In this document: positions 45,326 through 57,334 of the stretch, piece after piece
How the letters are laid out: each line of letters begins with the position of its first letter
Numbering within the stretch: the stretch's first letter is position 1
Assembly: GCF_030867095.1 (NCBI RefSeq)
Contig: NC_081824.1
Location: 56,516,882-56,580,881 of the forward strand
Direction: 5' to 3'
DNA from: Alligator mississippiensis
Lineage: Eukaryota > Chordata > Crocodylia > Alligatoridae
Length of the DNA: 64,000 bases
Made by a program: the position numbers and the translations under genes
The notes under the pieces: model-generated
The model's database searches: none
Seen by the model: the letters and a program-made list of their open reading frames with translations, nothing else
What the model was told of the DNA's origin: nothing

Positions 45326-45579
45326 CAAGGGTTTTCAACATTTTTGGATCAGTGTTCCCTCAGTGGCTGGATGCAGAGCAGTGTACGACAGTGGCTGGAC
45401 GCAAAGTGGGAGGGTGGGGGTGGCACGTGGCCAAATGTGGAGTGGCAGCAACCACCGTGTGTGAGTTTCCCCCACCCCCACATCCAGCCAGGCAGGCAGT
45501 GCCTGCGCGGCAGCGTGGGACAATTCATGGCGGTGCTCCCTCCCCGTCCGCCCACGTATTCCCTTGAGGACAATCCCTG
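45326..45579. mobile_element. hAT-type MITE, 254 bp
   Basis: Termini CAAGGGTTTTCAAC and the reverse complement of CAGGGATTGTCCTCAAGGG are hAT-like. Flanks TTCTAATA (45318-45325) and TTCTAAGT (45580-45587) match at 6 of 8 positions. The interior is GC-rich and contains the near-palindromic pair CCACGTGGCC-like text and TGCCTGCGCGGCAG. It is non-coding. Confidence 0.7.
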
Positions 45580-45733
45580 TTCTAAGTAATAAGAGTCTGC
45601 ATGTGAATTTTTACATGAAGTCTTCTCTTATGGTAGGTGAACTTATTCATAGATTCATACATGTTAGGGTCGGAAGGGACCTCAAAAGATCATCGAGTCT
45701 GACCCTCTGCATAGGCAGGAAAGAGTGCTGGGT

Positions 45734-47479
45734 CTAGATGACCCCAGCTAGATGCATATCCAACCTCCTTTTGAAGACCCCCAGGGTAGGGGAGAACACC
45801 ACCTCCCTTGGGAGCCCATTCCAGACCTTGGCCACTCGAACTGTGAAGAAGTTCTTCCTAATGTCCAATCTAAATCTGCTCTCTGCTACCTTGTGGCTAT
45901 TATTTCTTGTAACCTCCGGGGGCGCCTTGGTGAATAAAACCTCACCAATTCCCTTCTGTGCCCCCATGATGAACTTATAGGCAGCCACAAGGTCATCTCT
46001 CAACCTTCTCTTGCGGAGGCTGAAAAGGTCCAGTTTCTCTAGTCTCTCCTCGTAGGGCTTGGTCTGCAGGCCCTTGACCATACGAGTTGCCCTTCTCTGT
46101 ACCCTCTCCAGGTTATCCACATCCTTCTTGAAGTGTGGCGCCCAGAATTGCACGCAGTACTCCAACTGCGGTCTGACCAACGCCCTATAGAGGACGTTTT
46201 TTTGGATCTATTCGTCATGCATCTGCTGATGCACAATAAAGTGCCATTGGCTTTTCTGATTGCTTCGTCACACTGCCAACTCATGTTCATCTTGGAGTCC
46301 ACTAGGACTGCAAGATCGCTTTCCACTTCCGTGCCACCCAGCAGGTCATTTCCTAGGCAGTAGGTGTGCTGGACATTTTTCCTTCCTAGGTGCAGCACTT
46401 TGCATTTCTCCTTGTTGAACTGCATTCTGTTGTTTTCTGCCCACTTGTCAAACCTCTCCAGGTCTGCTTGCAGCTGTTCCCTGCCCTCCGGCATGTCCAC
46501 TTCTCCCCATAGCTTTGTGTCATCTGCAAACTTGGACAGAGTGCATTTCACTCTGTCCAAGTCGCTAATGAAGACATTAAAGAGTATCGGTCCAAGGATT
46601 GAGCCCTGCGGGACCCCACTGCCCACACCCTTCCAGGTCGAAACCGACCTATCCACCATGACTTGGCTAGAGGGTGCGACCCTCTAGCCAATTCGCCACC
46701 CACCGGACTGTGTAGTCATCCAAGTCACAGCCTCTTAACTTGTTCACCAGTATGGGGTAGGATACCGTATCGAAGGCCTTCCTGAAGTCTAAGTATACGA
46801 CATCCACCCCTCCTCCTGTGTCCAGGTGTTTTGTAACCTGGTCATAAAAAGAAACTAGATTAGTCAGGCATGTACTGCCTGCTACGAACTCGTGCTGGTT
46901 TCCCCTCGGCATAATTTGTCCTGCCGGGCTGTCACAAATGTGAGCCTTGATAATTTTTTCAAAGATTTTGCCAAGGATGGAGATGAGACTGACTGGCCTA
47001 TAGTTGCCCGGGTCCTCCTTCCTTCCCTTCTTGAAAATGGGGACCACATTGGCCCTTTTCCAGTCCTCCGGGACTTGGCCCATGAGCCACGAGCGTTCAA
47101 ATATTCCCACCAGTGGCTGTGCAATGATGTTGGCCAGTGCCTTCAGCACCCTTGGATGGAGCTCGTCCGGGCCTGCTGACTTAAAGGCATCCAGTTCTTC
47201 CAAGTGACTGTGCACCATCTCAGGGTCTACGCATGGTAGTCTGGCGCCTTGCTACTGCCTCTCTACAACCCCAGTGAGAGCCTTGTCGTGCCCCTTGCTT
47301 AGGAACACTGAGGCAAAGAACTCGTTGAGGGTTTCAGCCTTGTCCCCCCTGTCCGTCACCAATTGCTTCTGCCCATTTAGCAGGGGTCCTATTCCTCCCT
47401 GGGCCTTCCTTTTACTGCCTATATATCTAAAAAACAATTTCTTGTTGTCCTTTACTTGGGATGCCATCCTCAGCTCCAT
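45734..47479 (-). pseudogene. CR1 'D' reverse transcriptase
   Basis: Consecutive blocks on the minus strand are 'NKKLFFRYIGSKRKAQGGIG' (linker), 'ELDAFKSAGPDELHPRVL', 'EDWKRANVVPIFKKGRK', 'GNYRPVSLISILGKIFE' and 'DVVYLDFRKAFDTVSYPILV' (motif A). After a frame break at the palindrome near 46677 come '[20 protein letters not shown]' (motif B) and 'TLSKFADDTKLWGEV' (motif C with the FADD catalytic pair intact). The C-terminal part 'RPQLEYCVQFWAPHFKKDV' follows, after another frame change near 46180. The enzyme would prime on nicked target DNA. Three frame breaks are the only major damage. Confidence 0.88.
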
Positions 47480-47653
47480 GGTAGCTTTGGCCCGTCTAAC
47501 TACTTCCCTACAAGCACGAGCAGAGGAGATATATTCATCTTTGGTGATCTCTCCCTGTTTCCACTTTTTATGTGCTCCCCTTTTGGCCCTTAGGCTGCCC
47601 TGGATTTCTCTGGTCAGCCAAGGAAGCCTCCTGGCCCCTTTCCCTCTTTTTCC

Positions 47654-48396
47654 TCACATCAGGATCATCTCACTTTGTGCCCGAAGGATCATTTCCTTAA
47701 GGCACAGCCACCCTTCTTGGGCTGCCATCACTTCAAAACTCCTACTCTGCAGTGCGTCCTTGACTAATCGCTTGAGTTCATTGAAATCAGCTTTCCTAAA
47801 GTCTAGCACTTTCACCCTACTAGTTACCTTACCCACTCGATGTCTTATGAAGAATTCTATTATTAGGTGATCATTGTCCCCCAGATGGCTACCGATCTGT
47901 AGGTCCCCTACCATGTCATCCCCCGTTGCCAATACCAGATCCAGTAAGGCATTCCCCCTAGTGGGACCCTGTACCTCCTCTGTCAGGTGGAGGTCCTGTA
48001 CACAAGTTAGAAACCTGCGTGAATGGTGGGACTTTGCCGTCTGTGTCTCCCAGCAGATGTCTGGGTAGTTTAGGTCCCCCATGACTACTGCCTCTTTAGC
48101 TTTTATGGTCTCCAAGAGCTGCCTCAGGAGCCCCGAATCTATTTCTTCCCCTTGGTGTGGGGGTCTGTAGCAGACCCCTACCACCAAGCCCTTTCTCCTT
48201 GCCCCCCATGTAGCCTAACCCACAATCCTTCTACTTCCTCATCCTTCGATTCCGTCTTGACGAGGGTTGATGTATATTGCTCATTGACATAGAGTGCAAC
48301 CCCTCCCCCTTTCTTCCCCACCCTGTCCTTTCTATACAGCCAATAACCCTCAATATGTACCGCCCAGTCATGGGACGAATCCCACCAGGTTTCCAT
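47654..48396 (-). pseudogene. CR1 'D' endonuclease
   Basis: The minus strand reads 'METWWDSSHDWAVHIEGYWL', 'KKGGGVALYVNEQYTSTL', then after a frame change near 48185 'VVGVCYRPPHQGEEID' and 'VVMGDLNYPDICWE' (GDLN at the metal-site block). It continues with 'VQGPTRGNALLDLVLAT', 'HLGDNDHLIIEFFIRH' (the SDH block reads NDH) and 'RVKVLDFRKADFNELKRLV'. These are all the CR1 endonuclease blocks after the N-terminal Asn. The single frame break and the SDH to NDH change suggest recent inactivation. A stop at 47654 precedes the linker. Confidence 0.85.
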
Positions 48397-48480
48397 TAGC
48401 CCTACTAAGTCATATGTGTTTTCTGCAAGCAGGAGTGCTAGTTCATCTTACTTGTTCCCCATGCTCCTAGCATGGGGAAC

Positions 48481-51400
48481 ACAACTTGTGTGCATCCATA
48501 TTAAAACCACTGGCAAATACCAGTATTACCTGGTGTAAAGATAACATTAATTTGCCTTAAGGTGTTTCTGTGCTATTGAAAGGGTTTTTTGTTTGTTTGT
48601 TTTTTGTGTTTTGTAAGTGCCTTTCTACTGAAGCTAAATCAAAACACCATGTATTCCTTATGTTTATATGATTCATGCTAGATTAAATGGATTATAACTC
48701 CAATGGTGACAAATTAAGTTTCAGTAGGCTTCTGGAAATTAAATTTAATAAAGCTAAAGTTACATGTTGAAGTAGTATCTCTAGTTAAAATCTTAATTTT
48801 AAATAAATAAGCTAAATATCCCATTCTGGATACTGTGAGTTGGGTGGGGTCAGTCAAGTTTTGTTCTATTTTGGGTGTTAACATTGAAAAAAAGTTGTGT
48901 ACATAAATTTGAAATTTTCAGAGCACAACAGGGTGGACACGTACATTTGGAGGCCTTTCAAAAGAGGAGCCCTGGATGAAGCAGTGTTAAAGTTGGAGTA
49001 GTTTTGCTGCCCTTTTGAAGCATTCCCATTTTTGAAAAGGCTCCAAATGTATGTGTGTCGAAACCTAAAGGGTTTTTGTTGTGGTTGTTGTTTTGGGTTT
49101 GTTTTTTTTCCACTTTGTATTCCTCCTGTTTGAGCCTTATACATAGGGACCTGGAGTGAAATACACAAATTGCTAAAATTGATGGGAGTTTCTTTTTGGA
49201 AAAGAAATCTAGACTAACTATTTTTCCAGCCAGCATCCAGAATACCAATGTCTATGAATTCTGAAATTACAGAAGTCAAGTTCAGTTCAAAGGGCACCAA
49301 TAATTACACATCTGAATTGTTTCTAAATTTTACTGCAGCTGTCTGGCAGACATAAAGTATGTTTGATGGGGTACTGAGGGTAGTTAATGATGAGGGAAGG
49401 ATTTACAAGACACCAATTTTTCTCATAACCCTCTGAAATAGAATTGATATGTTCTATGTAAAGTATGATACAGTATTACAACATATAAAATATTATAAAT
49501 TTCAGAGTAATTTACTATTTTAAAGAGTCTTTTCTTCCCTTTCAATATTCTCAAGGAATTGAAAAAAATAAAGGGAAAGCAGAAAAAGCCTGTGCCCTCA
49601 TTATAAAAGGTGATAAATAATAATACACATTTTTGTGGCTCATACTTCTTGGTATTTCTCTTTCCACTTGGCACAGAATATAATGAAAAAAGAATGTGTA
49701 TAAGATGTTCTGGATATTTCCAAATGCAATCACCAGCACTGACCAGTGGAAGTTTTCAAAGAGATAAGCAAATTTAGGACTCTTGCCAAAGATTTGGTGC
49801 ATAATGGGACTATGTGACACAGTCCCTTCACTATATACCTAGAAAGGAATGCAGATGTAATACAGTAATAACAAGAATCATGAAGCCTCAAAGTACCTCT
49901 TTAAGAACTTGCTATCACAAATGACAAATAATGCTAAGGATGCAAAGAATACTGGAGAGGAATAAATTGCTGTTGGGCACCTGATTTCAATGGGAATAGG
50001 GAGCCCAAGTCAAGTTTATGCCTTGGAATTCTTGTTCTCTAAGAGCTAAATTACTTGTTTACAGACATGTCAGAGTCAGTGTCCTTTCAATGGTGCCAGC
50101 TTGCACCAATAGATTATAATTGATTTCAGCAAAGTTATTCCAGAACGAATGTGCTTGGTAAAACGAAATGGAAATTAAAAAAACCCAAAAACAAATAAAT
50201 TTTTTATGCACAACACTGAAACTGAATAATTTCCTTGTATATTTATCTTTAAGTTCCTCACTGAAGATCAGCAATATGGGATGCTGATACCCAGGACTTC
50301 TGGTTCTTATTCCTTGTTGTTTTCCTTGCCCATCAAATCATTCTCTGTGTTTCAGGTCACCCAGGTCTAAAACTATATCATATTACTTATCATGCCCCTT
50401 AAAGGACTACAAATTCTTCAAATGAAAGTGGTTACAGAAATGTAAAGTACTATTATTTGATTAATACATTACACATAATGTCAAAAGTGTAATGACTTTG
50501 AGATCATAAGCAACATGCCACTAAAAGACATTATTATGTTTCTATAGTCTTATTTAAAAATTCAGTATAAAAGAAACTATATGCAAAATTATCAAATTCC
50601 CTGTTTGTCCAAATGGTTTGTTTTAGCTCTTGATACACAATTCTCATAACAAAATACCAGGGGCAGGATTGGTTCTTCTACTACAGAGCCACAGAAATTT
50701 CTTTTTTGTGCAAAGTTACCCCTTATTCAACATAGGTCAGATGTTATCATGATGAAACAAGATGTCATGTAAACTGCAGAGTCCCATGGAAATCCATTTG
50801 TGATTAGCTTACTGAAGTGCACTGAAGTTAGTAGTTAGCAGAAGTTAGAGCTCACATGGTTATAACTGTGGATGTAATTTCTTTGACTAAGGCTTGAAAA
50901 GGAGAATTTGCACAAAATGTGGATTTAGGTGCTCCAGTCCCATTAGTTTTCTGTAGGACTTGGGTGTTGAATATTATAAATTTAAATCATGCTTAAAACT
51001 CCATGTCAACATCGATTCAGGAAGCCATTAAAAACAAAATAAATTTTGCCGTGTTTACTGTCACCCATCCTGGCAAAACAAGTTCTTATTAAAACAGCAA
51101 GAGAGCAATGTATCACAAGTACATATGAATAAGTAAATGACCATGTTGTTAGTTATCTACTGTGACTTAATCCTCTAACTTTGATTACCAGCCCTTTATA
51201 GGTAAGGTGTAACTTAGATGATCAGTTTGTTCTTTCAGACAGTGTTGAAAAAATCACCAGTTCACTATAATAGCTTATTTAAAACTTAGTGAAGGACCCA
51301 CTGCTGACCCCAACCAGCTCCTTGCAGCCTCTTCATTTGAAGTACAAAAAAGACAATTTACAAGATGTTCCATGTATTAAGTGTTATCCATTTGAGCCAG

Positions 51401-52866
51401 TATATTTTTCTCTTAAAGGGCTTTTCATCTTTCTCTCTGTTTTTGGATTTATCTCCATCTCTAATATATAAAAAAATGAATATGTCACTTAACAATTCAA
51501 CAACTATATATTAAAGTGAACAGGAATAGAATAGAAACTGCAAGCATCACTGTTTCCATTCAAGTGAATTCTCAAATTTCCATCAAGCTTAATGACCCTT
51601 CTTTAAGATAATTTGGTCATCAACAATTAAAAGTACATAGTTTGTTACACTAATTATTTTTAATGTGTCATTATAATCTGTTATACTATAAAGTTATCTG
51701 GGATATATTTCTTTTAAAAGACAACTAAATTGCTTCTGAAGTGAAAAGTGTGATTTCATATTTATAATGACTCTCTAAAAATAATTGTCAACTGTCTCAC
51801 TCCACTGCTTTCAAAAGGTTCTTAACAGAAAACATTTTTATATTCCAGGCACATAATGAATGAATTACACAATGAGTTTCAAGGTATGTGAGAGCACCCT
51901 GGGGTGTTTCTTTAACTTTTCTGTGCTATTGCAATCATCTTCTCTGCTTTCACCCATTAAAATGGAATAATCAATTTTTTATACACATAAACTGTCACCA
52001 GTCCATTAGGGCTTTTGCTCTCACAGAGATGCTCTCTCTTTACTGCATTATGCATATGGTGTAGGAATAAAGCTATTCCAGTTTTCTATTAAAAATAGCA
52101 AAATTTTGACACTAGCAGTAGGCCACTAAGAGTGTGTGCGCACAATAAGACCTTGATAGTCAGTTATTGTGTTAGGTATAAGGAATTTGAATATATCCAA
52201 TTTGCTTTTTATTGGCTCAGTTATCAGAGCCATCACTTTGTTTTGAATGCCATTGATTTATTCACAATTTTTGACTGACAAATTCTGTGACAATATCATT
52301 CAAACACAATTGTACCATCCAATATTAGAGCTTCATGAAATGTGTCACATCTGATATTCTAGGAGAGACATTCATTTAAAAAATAGGGGTGGAAAAACAT
52401 TCTTACAGAACCAGAATTTATAAGATTATATTTTTACAAGTTCATGTGGAAGTAAAACTTGAGTTCCTAGGAGATACATAATCATTAATCATTTTTTTTT
52501 TTTGTTTTCAAACACCCCAAAATGTAGGTACCTCAAGGAACATGAAAAAACACAGCTTCTGACTTGAAGGGCATACAGAATAATTTTGACCTGACATAAG
52601 AGATGATGGAGATAAAAATTGGGAAGAGGAAGGCTGAGACAAAAAAATATTATGGCCATGATAATACCTTGGAGTGCCCTGAATATGAAAGCTGTTCAAC
52701 AAATCAGCTATCAGCAAATCCTATGCCCACATAAAACCCCAGAGATTTCAAAGGTACTCCAGGTAATGGTAGGGAGTTAGCTATGTGCAACACCTAGCAG
52801 GATTAGAGGGTATGTTTTATGAATAATTTTTACTCTATTACCTTATACATCCTTGTATCTGCATAT
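48481..52866. other. Gene-free AT-rich stretch
   Basis: About 4.4 kb with no recognised gene. Possible traces of ancient 'TTTTCAAAAG' type repeat occur at 48950-49060. T-runs lie at 49099-49109 and 52492-52503. Open frames are short and without domains. Confidence 0.5.
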
Positions 52867-53990
52867 TACGGGCGTGTCCAGACAAGCCCAAACGTGCCTC
52901 TTGCAGCGTCTCAAACCCCTTTGAGATGCTGGAAGAGGAATGTGCAGGAATGGGAAAAGGTTCTCCCCACTGCAAGTTTCTAGTGCAGGGGCAAAATTAG
53001 ACCCCTAGATATCCAGGAGTAAAAAAAAAACAAATGGAGCCAAAAAAGTGGAGCAGACAACCAAAGGCTGGGTCCTCCACAGAGATTCTCTGGCTGCCAG
53101 AGCGTCTCTGTGGTCGGCCCTCACCCTGGTGCTGAAGCATGCTGCCTGGGGCCAGTGGGGACCCCCCACTGGCCCCGCCCACTCTCCCAGGCCCCCTAGC
53201 CCTGCCCTGTCCGGCCCCACCTCCTCACCTGGCCACCTAGCCCCCCCAGTCCCTGTCCTGCCTGGCCCCAGCCCCCAGCCCCCCAATTCCTGCCCCCCCC
53301 ACCCCAGCATCCCCACAATTTAAAAATAAATAAACAAAAAAAACCCGGCACTTACCAGCAGTTCCAGCTGCCATCTGGGTCACTGGAGCCCCACCCGCAC
53401 AGTGCAGGACCGATGACAATCCCAGTGACCCCAGTCCAGGCTATGCTGCCCTATGCTGCCTGGAGGGACTCTGCCAGGAGCCCCTGAAGCCCCCGCTCCA
53501 GCCACTGCTTGATGAGTAGAGGCTTTTTCCCCCCACACTTTTTTTTTTGTTTCTTTTTTTTTTTTTTTTAAGTGCCAGTGCCTGGGGTTGGGGAGGCAGC
53601 CATCAGGGGGAATGGGTTGCAAGTGGGGGATGCGGCCAGGAGGGGAAGCAATTGGGGGGGCTGGGGAGGGGCATTTGGGCCCTGCAAAGGGGGATAGTAG
53701 CCCCTGCAGGGGCTGTTTAGCTCCTGCTGGGGGAGTTGTAGCCTCTATGGGGGGCTGTTATCCTTGTCGGGGTGCTGTAACATCTGGTGGGGTGCTGTAG
53801 CCCCTGTACAGGGGCTTTTACCCTTGGTGGGGACTGTTCCTCCTGTGGGGGTGGGGGTGTAACCCCTACATCTAAAGGAGCAGGTAGACCCAGAAACCCA
53901 CAAGAATACTGGGCTAGGAAGCTCCAAGGAGAAGGGAATAGAGCAGCAAGAAAAGAGTACAATGACGGAGGGACCTCCCAAGACCGGTAC
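52867..53990. mobile_element. GC-rich DNA-transposon-like sequence
   Basis: It begins ACGGGCGTGTCCAGACAAGC, resembling the start TGGGTATGTCTACACATGC at 61658. A GC-rich non-coding body follows, with A-rich patches (53321-53346) and T-runs (53539-53570). I could not find the opposite terminus, so the right limit is approximate. The high GC content against AT-rich flanks is typical of the non-autonomous elements in this window. Confidence 0.4.
53690..53870. repeat. About 20-bp imperfect tandem repeat
   Basis: Seven or eight units of the form GCTGTAGCCCCTGTNGGGG, for example at 53745-53765 (GGGGCTGTTATCCTTGTCGG) and 53785-53806. G-rich on the plus strand. Confidence 0.75.
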
Positions 53991-55164
53991 GGCAACAATG
54001 GGGGAAGAGAGTATCCCCACAGTTTTTTACCATTTTTTGGTTTCTCTTTTCTTGCTTTTCTTGCCTTCCCATCATATCCCACAATGCTACATACTACATC
54101 ATTCTCTCCTATGCATATTGACATTCAGCCCAGTCCCAGCTTTTTCTTCATCCTTGTTTTTTTTTTTTTTTTTTTTACACCTTTCACTCACCTGTATTTC
54201 TAACACCATGCCTCTGGCCCACCTGTTTGCCACCTCATCTCCATATTTAACTTTTCCAGAGCAGGACATCCTACCTCCTTTGGCCATTCAATTTCAGGTT
54301 TAATTATCTTAATAGCCCTATTTCCCAACACTTGCAAAGACTTGGATTTCCTCCATTGATTCTGCCCGTACATCAGCAGTCTCATATTGGTCCCATGACA
54401 TGCTTCATCTATTGTTTTACCCACAAAAATCAGAATGAGGTATCTGGCCTCACTGATTCCAGTGGTGTTATGCAAAGTTACAGCTGCTGAGGATCAGGTC
54501 TTAAACATTTGTGACTGACTTGTCACAAGCTTTATTGAGTAAAGATATATATGATATATATGTAACATAAATTTTATCATTTTAATGACCATTTTATAAC
54601 ATTTTATTTTTCAATATTTTTCTTTAAAACACAGAAATAAAAAACATATTTTATTCTTCAAAACAAAATTGAAACTGAATCCTTAGGGGATTAGGGTATA
54701 TTTAGCTGCATGCATATTGAAAACACTATAAAACAGTTTATAGTTTTATAAATGATCCATTTAATTCCTACAGTTTGCAACAGACTAGAGATTACCACCA
54801 TAACTGTCATTTCAAATGGATCTCTCTGTTAGTTTTAAAAATCTGCATTTTTTTTCATAGGTCTTAAGCTTAGAGATCATTTGTGTATGAAAGTTTGTAG
54901 TCTCTGAATGCCTCTTAGGAATGATGCATACATGCACACAGTGCTGTATATCAGCGTCTGTTGGCAATAGCATCTACTAAGAGATATGAACATCATGCAA
55001 CACTTTCAGGACATCAAAAAAAAAATTACGAGGACAGAATAATATTTAGCTGTCATGATGGTTAAGGGAAGGTGGGTGGGGTCCCCATTGCTATACCCCT
55101 TACATTAGTTAAGGACTAAACAAAAAATTAAACTTGAACAGCATGCTCTGCATCAGTACTTCTG
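53991..55164. other. Gene-free stretch
   Basis: A T-run lies at 54158-54176. The text at 54420-54500 read on the minus strand (CTGATCCTCAGCAGCTGTAA) resembles an ancient amniote MITE. AT-rich single-copy sequence fills the rest. A 91-codon minus frame at 54200-54475 has no domain. Confidence 0.5.
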
Positions 55165-55497
55165 CTAGTCATTAAGCCCTTGGCAATAATATTTATGAAG
55201 CTGTGGGAGGCAGGCAAGCTACCAGAAGACAGGGAAAGCACCAACATAGTGCCACTTTTAAAAAGGCAAAAAGGAGGACCTAGGGAGCCACAGACCTGTT
55301 ACCCTCACTAGATACCCAGGAAGTTACTGGAGTATGTAACAAGGAAATCCATTTGCAAGCATGTGGAGGAGGAAAAGCTGATCACAAGCAGCCTGCATAG
55401 AATTACTATGAACAGATCATGCCAAACAAACTTGATCTCCTTCAACAGGATAACTAATGAGTAGTGCATATAACATATCTGGATTTCATCAAGAGGC

Positions 55498-55756
55498 AGA
55501 CAAAGTTCTTTGGGTAAATGTGATATCTTTTATTAGACCAACTCAAGTAGTTGGAAAAAAATCTTTTTTGCAAGCTTTTGGATATAAATACCCTTCATCA
55601 GGCTGAAGAAGCATCTGCAGTTGGCCTGTGCTCTTCCTGAATGGAATGAATAGTAAAGAAGCCAGGGGCAGGTATACATGCAAGAAAGCCAGTCAGTGAA
55701 GATGTAAACTGAGGACTCAGAGTGTGAGAGACAGGTTGGTGGGGAGAAGAGAAGGG
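55498..55756 (-). mobile_element. Penelope-like element 3'-terminal fragment
   Basis: On the minus strand the end reads 'GCCTGATGAAGGGTATTTAT', 'CCAAAAGCTTGCAAAAAAGA', 'CAACTACTTGAGTTGGTC', 'TAATAAAAGATATCACAT' and 'TTACCCAAAGAACTTTGTC'. It aligns with the 3' end of the copy at 30318-30640. GAGGC flanks it at 55493-55497 and 55757-55761, and the CR1 coding is restored when they are joined. It is 259 bp long, strongly 5' truncated. Confidence 0.85.
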
Positions 55757-55853
55757 GAGGCTTTTTAAATTATCCACACAACCTTGTCATCAAAATATTG
55801 GAAAAATGTAGGCTAGACAAAGGTACAAAAAACTATAAAAGGGTAATTATAAA

Positions 55854-56391
55854 CAGTACCATAGCAAGGGAGGGGTGAGTGGGGCAACTGCTCCAGGTGC
55901 TGAAGCAAAGGGGTGCCAACAGGCATTTTGTGAGTCAATATTTTTCTTTTGTTATAAATATTTCAAATAATTTTAGCTGATGTGGCTGATAATGTCGATG
56001 ATATATGCTGTGTACACGTATACAGCTGCAGCATGCATGCAGCCAACCCAGCAGTTTGGAGAGCAGTATCTGGCTGGTGAGCCTGTTGTGGGGGGAAGGG
56101 AAGGGAAGGGGGAAGGGAAAGGGCATTGGGGGAGATTGAGTCCCCCAAGTGAGGGAGGAGGGGGGCTGGGACTGGGGCATGTGCTGCCCAGCCAGGGCAA
56201 GATGTGGGATGGAGCCATGAGCAGCTCATCCAGAGAGGACATGGGGGGGGGGGGGGTGTCTCCCACCACAGTGTGCACCCTCGGGCTTTCATGGGGGGGG
56301 GGACATGTGCCCCCCAGATCTGGGTGCAGGGCAAAGGTGGGCTCCCACTTCAGGCTTGCCCCAGGCACCAAACTTCCTTGCTATGGCACTG
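55854..56391. mobile_element. hAT-type element, 538 bp
   Basis: Starts CAGTACCATAGCAAGGGAGG and ends with the reverse complement of CAGTGCCATAGCAAGGAAGT, so 14 of the first 16 terminal bases pair. The 8-bp flanks ATTATAAA (55846-55853) and GTTATAAA (56392-56399) match at 7 of 8. The interior is GC-rich with G-runs at 56244-56256 and 56293-56302. No transposase. Confidence 0.88.
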
Positions 56392-57334
56392 GTTATAAAT
56401 GGATCCATGTCAGAATGGCCCAGTGCTGTTCAAGATGTTTATCAATAGTTTGAATGCTGGAATCAAGGGCTTCTTGAGCAACTTTACAGAAAAAAAATGA
56501 AACTGGGAAATATGAGGAACACACTGGAGTAGAGGAGTGAAATTCAGAAGGTTCTTGATTACTTGGAAAGCTCAGCTTGAGCGAACAGAATGAAGTTCAA
56601 CACTGGCAAATGCAAAATGCTAATGCAAAACCTCAGGAAGAATGATCAGAAACACAGATATGAAATACGTAATATCTGGTTGGATAGCAACATGACAGAG
56701 AAGCATCTAAGCATCTTAGTGGATTACAAACTCAATATGAGTCTGTGACATAGCTACACAAAAGGTGAATGTAGGTTTGCATTAATAGAAACATTAGATG
56801 CAAGACATGGGAGGTGATAGTGTTTCTCTACTCAGCACTGGTTAATCCTCATCTGGAATATTATGTGAAGTTCTGAGCTCCACATTTGAAAAAAAGATAT
56901 GGAGAAGTTAGCCACCTTTGGACCCAGGGTCCAGAGGTGCATGATCAAAATGATAAAGGGCTTTGAAAGCAAAACATACAAGGAGAGGTTGAAGGAAAAG
57001 GTCATGGTAAGCTTCCAGAAAAGATGCAGAAGAGGAGACAAGATACCAATTTTCAAACATCAGAAGGACTTCCACGAAGAAGAGAGAAAGCACTTTTTAC
57101 CTCTTTCTGCAGAGAGTAGAACATGCACTGATGGCATGAAATTCCAGCACACTAGATTTAGAGTGGATATCAGAATAATTTCTTCAGTGTTAGAACAATA
57201 AGACAATGGAATTGACTGCCTGTAGAAGTTTACTGGAGGTCTATTGGAGGAACATCATCACTGGTGTTCAACAAATGTTGGTAAGGGATGATTTAGGACT
57301 ATTTAAATCTATTATCTTCTAAAACTATTTCTCA

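Larger units (their letters stand above)
45646..48469 (-). mobile_element. CR1 LINE 'D', minus strand, best-preserved copy
   Basis: The 3' end is at about 45646 (plus strand TTCATAGATTCATACATG). The copy runs to 48469, where the endonuclease start ('ARSMGNK') meets a 12-bp inverted repeat. About 2.8 kb of ORF2 is covered almost continuously: endonuclease 48396-47654, linker 47650-47250, reverse transcriptase palm 47218-46500 and C-terminal part 46500-45734. Few frameshifts separate long open stretches, so it is the youngest CR1 here. It lacks ORF1 and the 5' end. Confidence 0.93.
55165..57334 (+). mobile_element. CR1 LINE 'E', plus strand, holding two insertions
   Basis: CR1 reverse transcriptase text runs 55165-55497 (GAAGCTGTGGGAGGCAGGCA, ...ATCTGGATTTCATCAAGAG for motif A). 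It resumes at 55757-55853 (AGGCTTTTTAAATTATCCAC, ACAACCTTGTCATCAAAAT) and again at 56392-57334 (motif B region to the C-terminal part, with 'SKTYKERLKEKVMVSFQKR' at about 56961). A Penelope 3' fragment and a hAT element lie in the gaps. It is heavily decayed: the FADD region near 56480 reads 'NFTEKK' followed by a stop. The 3' tail is replaced by an LTR at 57335. Confidence 0.75.

Noticed and set aside
47274..47870. 198-codon plus-strand open frame
   Set aside because: It is the antisense of CR1 'D' ORF2. The minus strand carries the real endonuclease and reverse transcriptase motifs.
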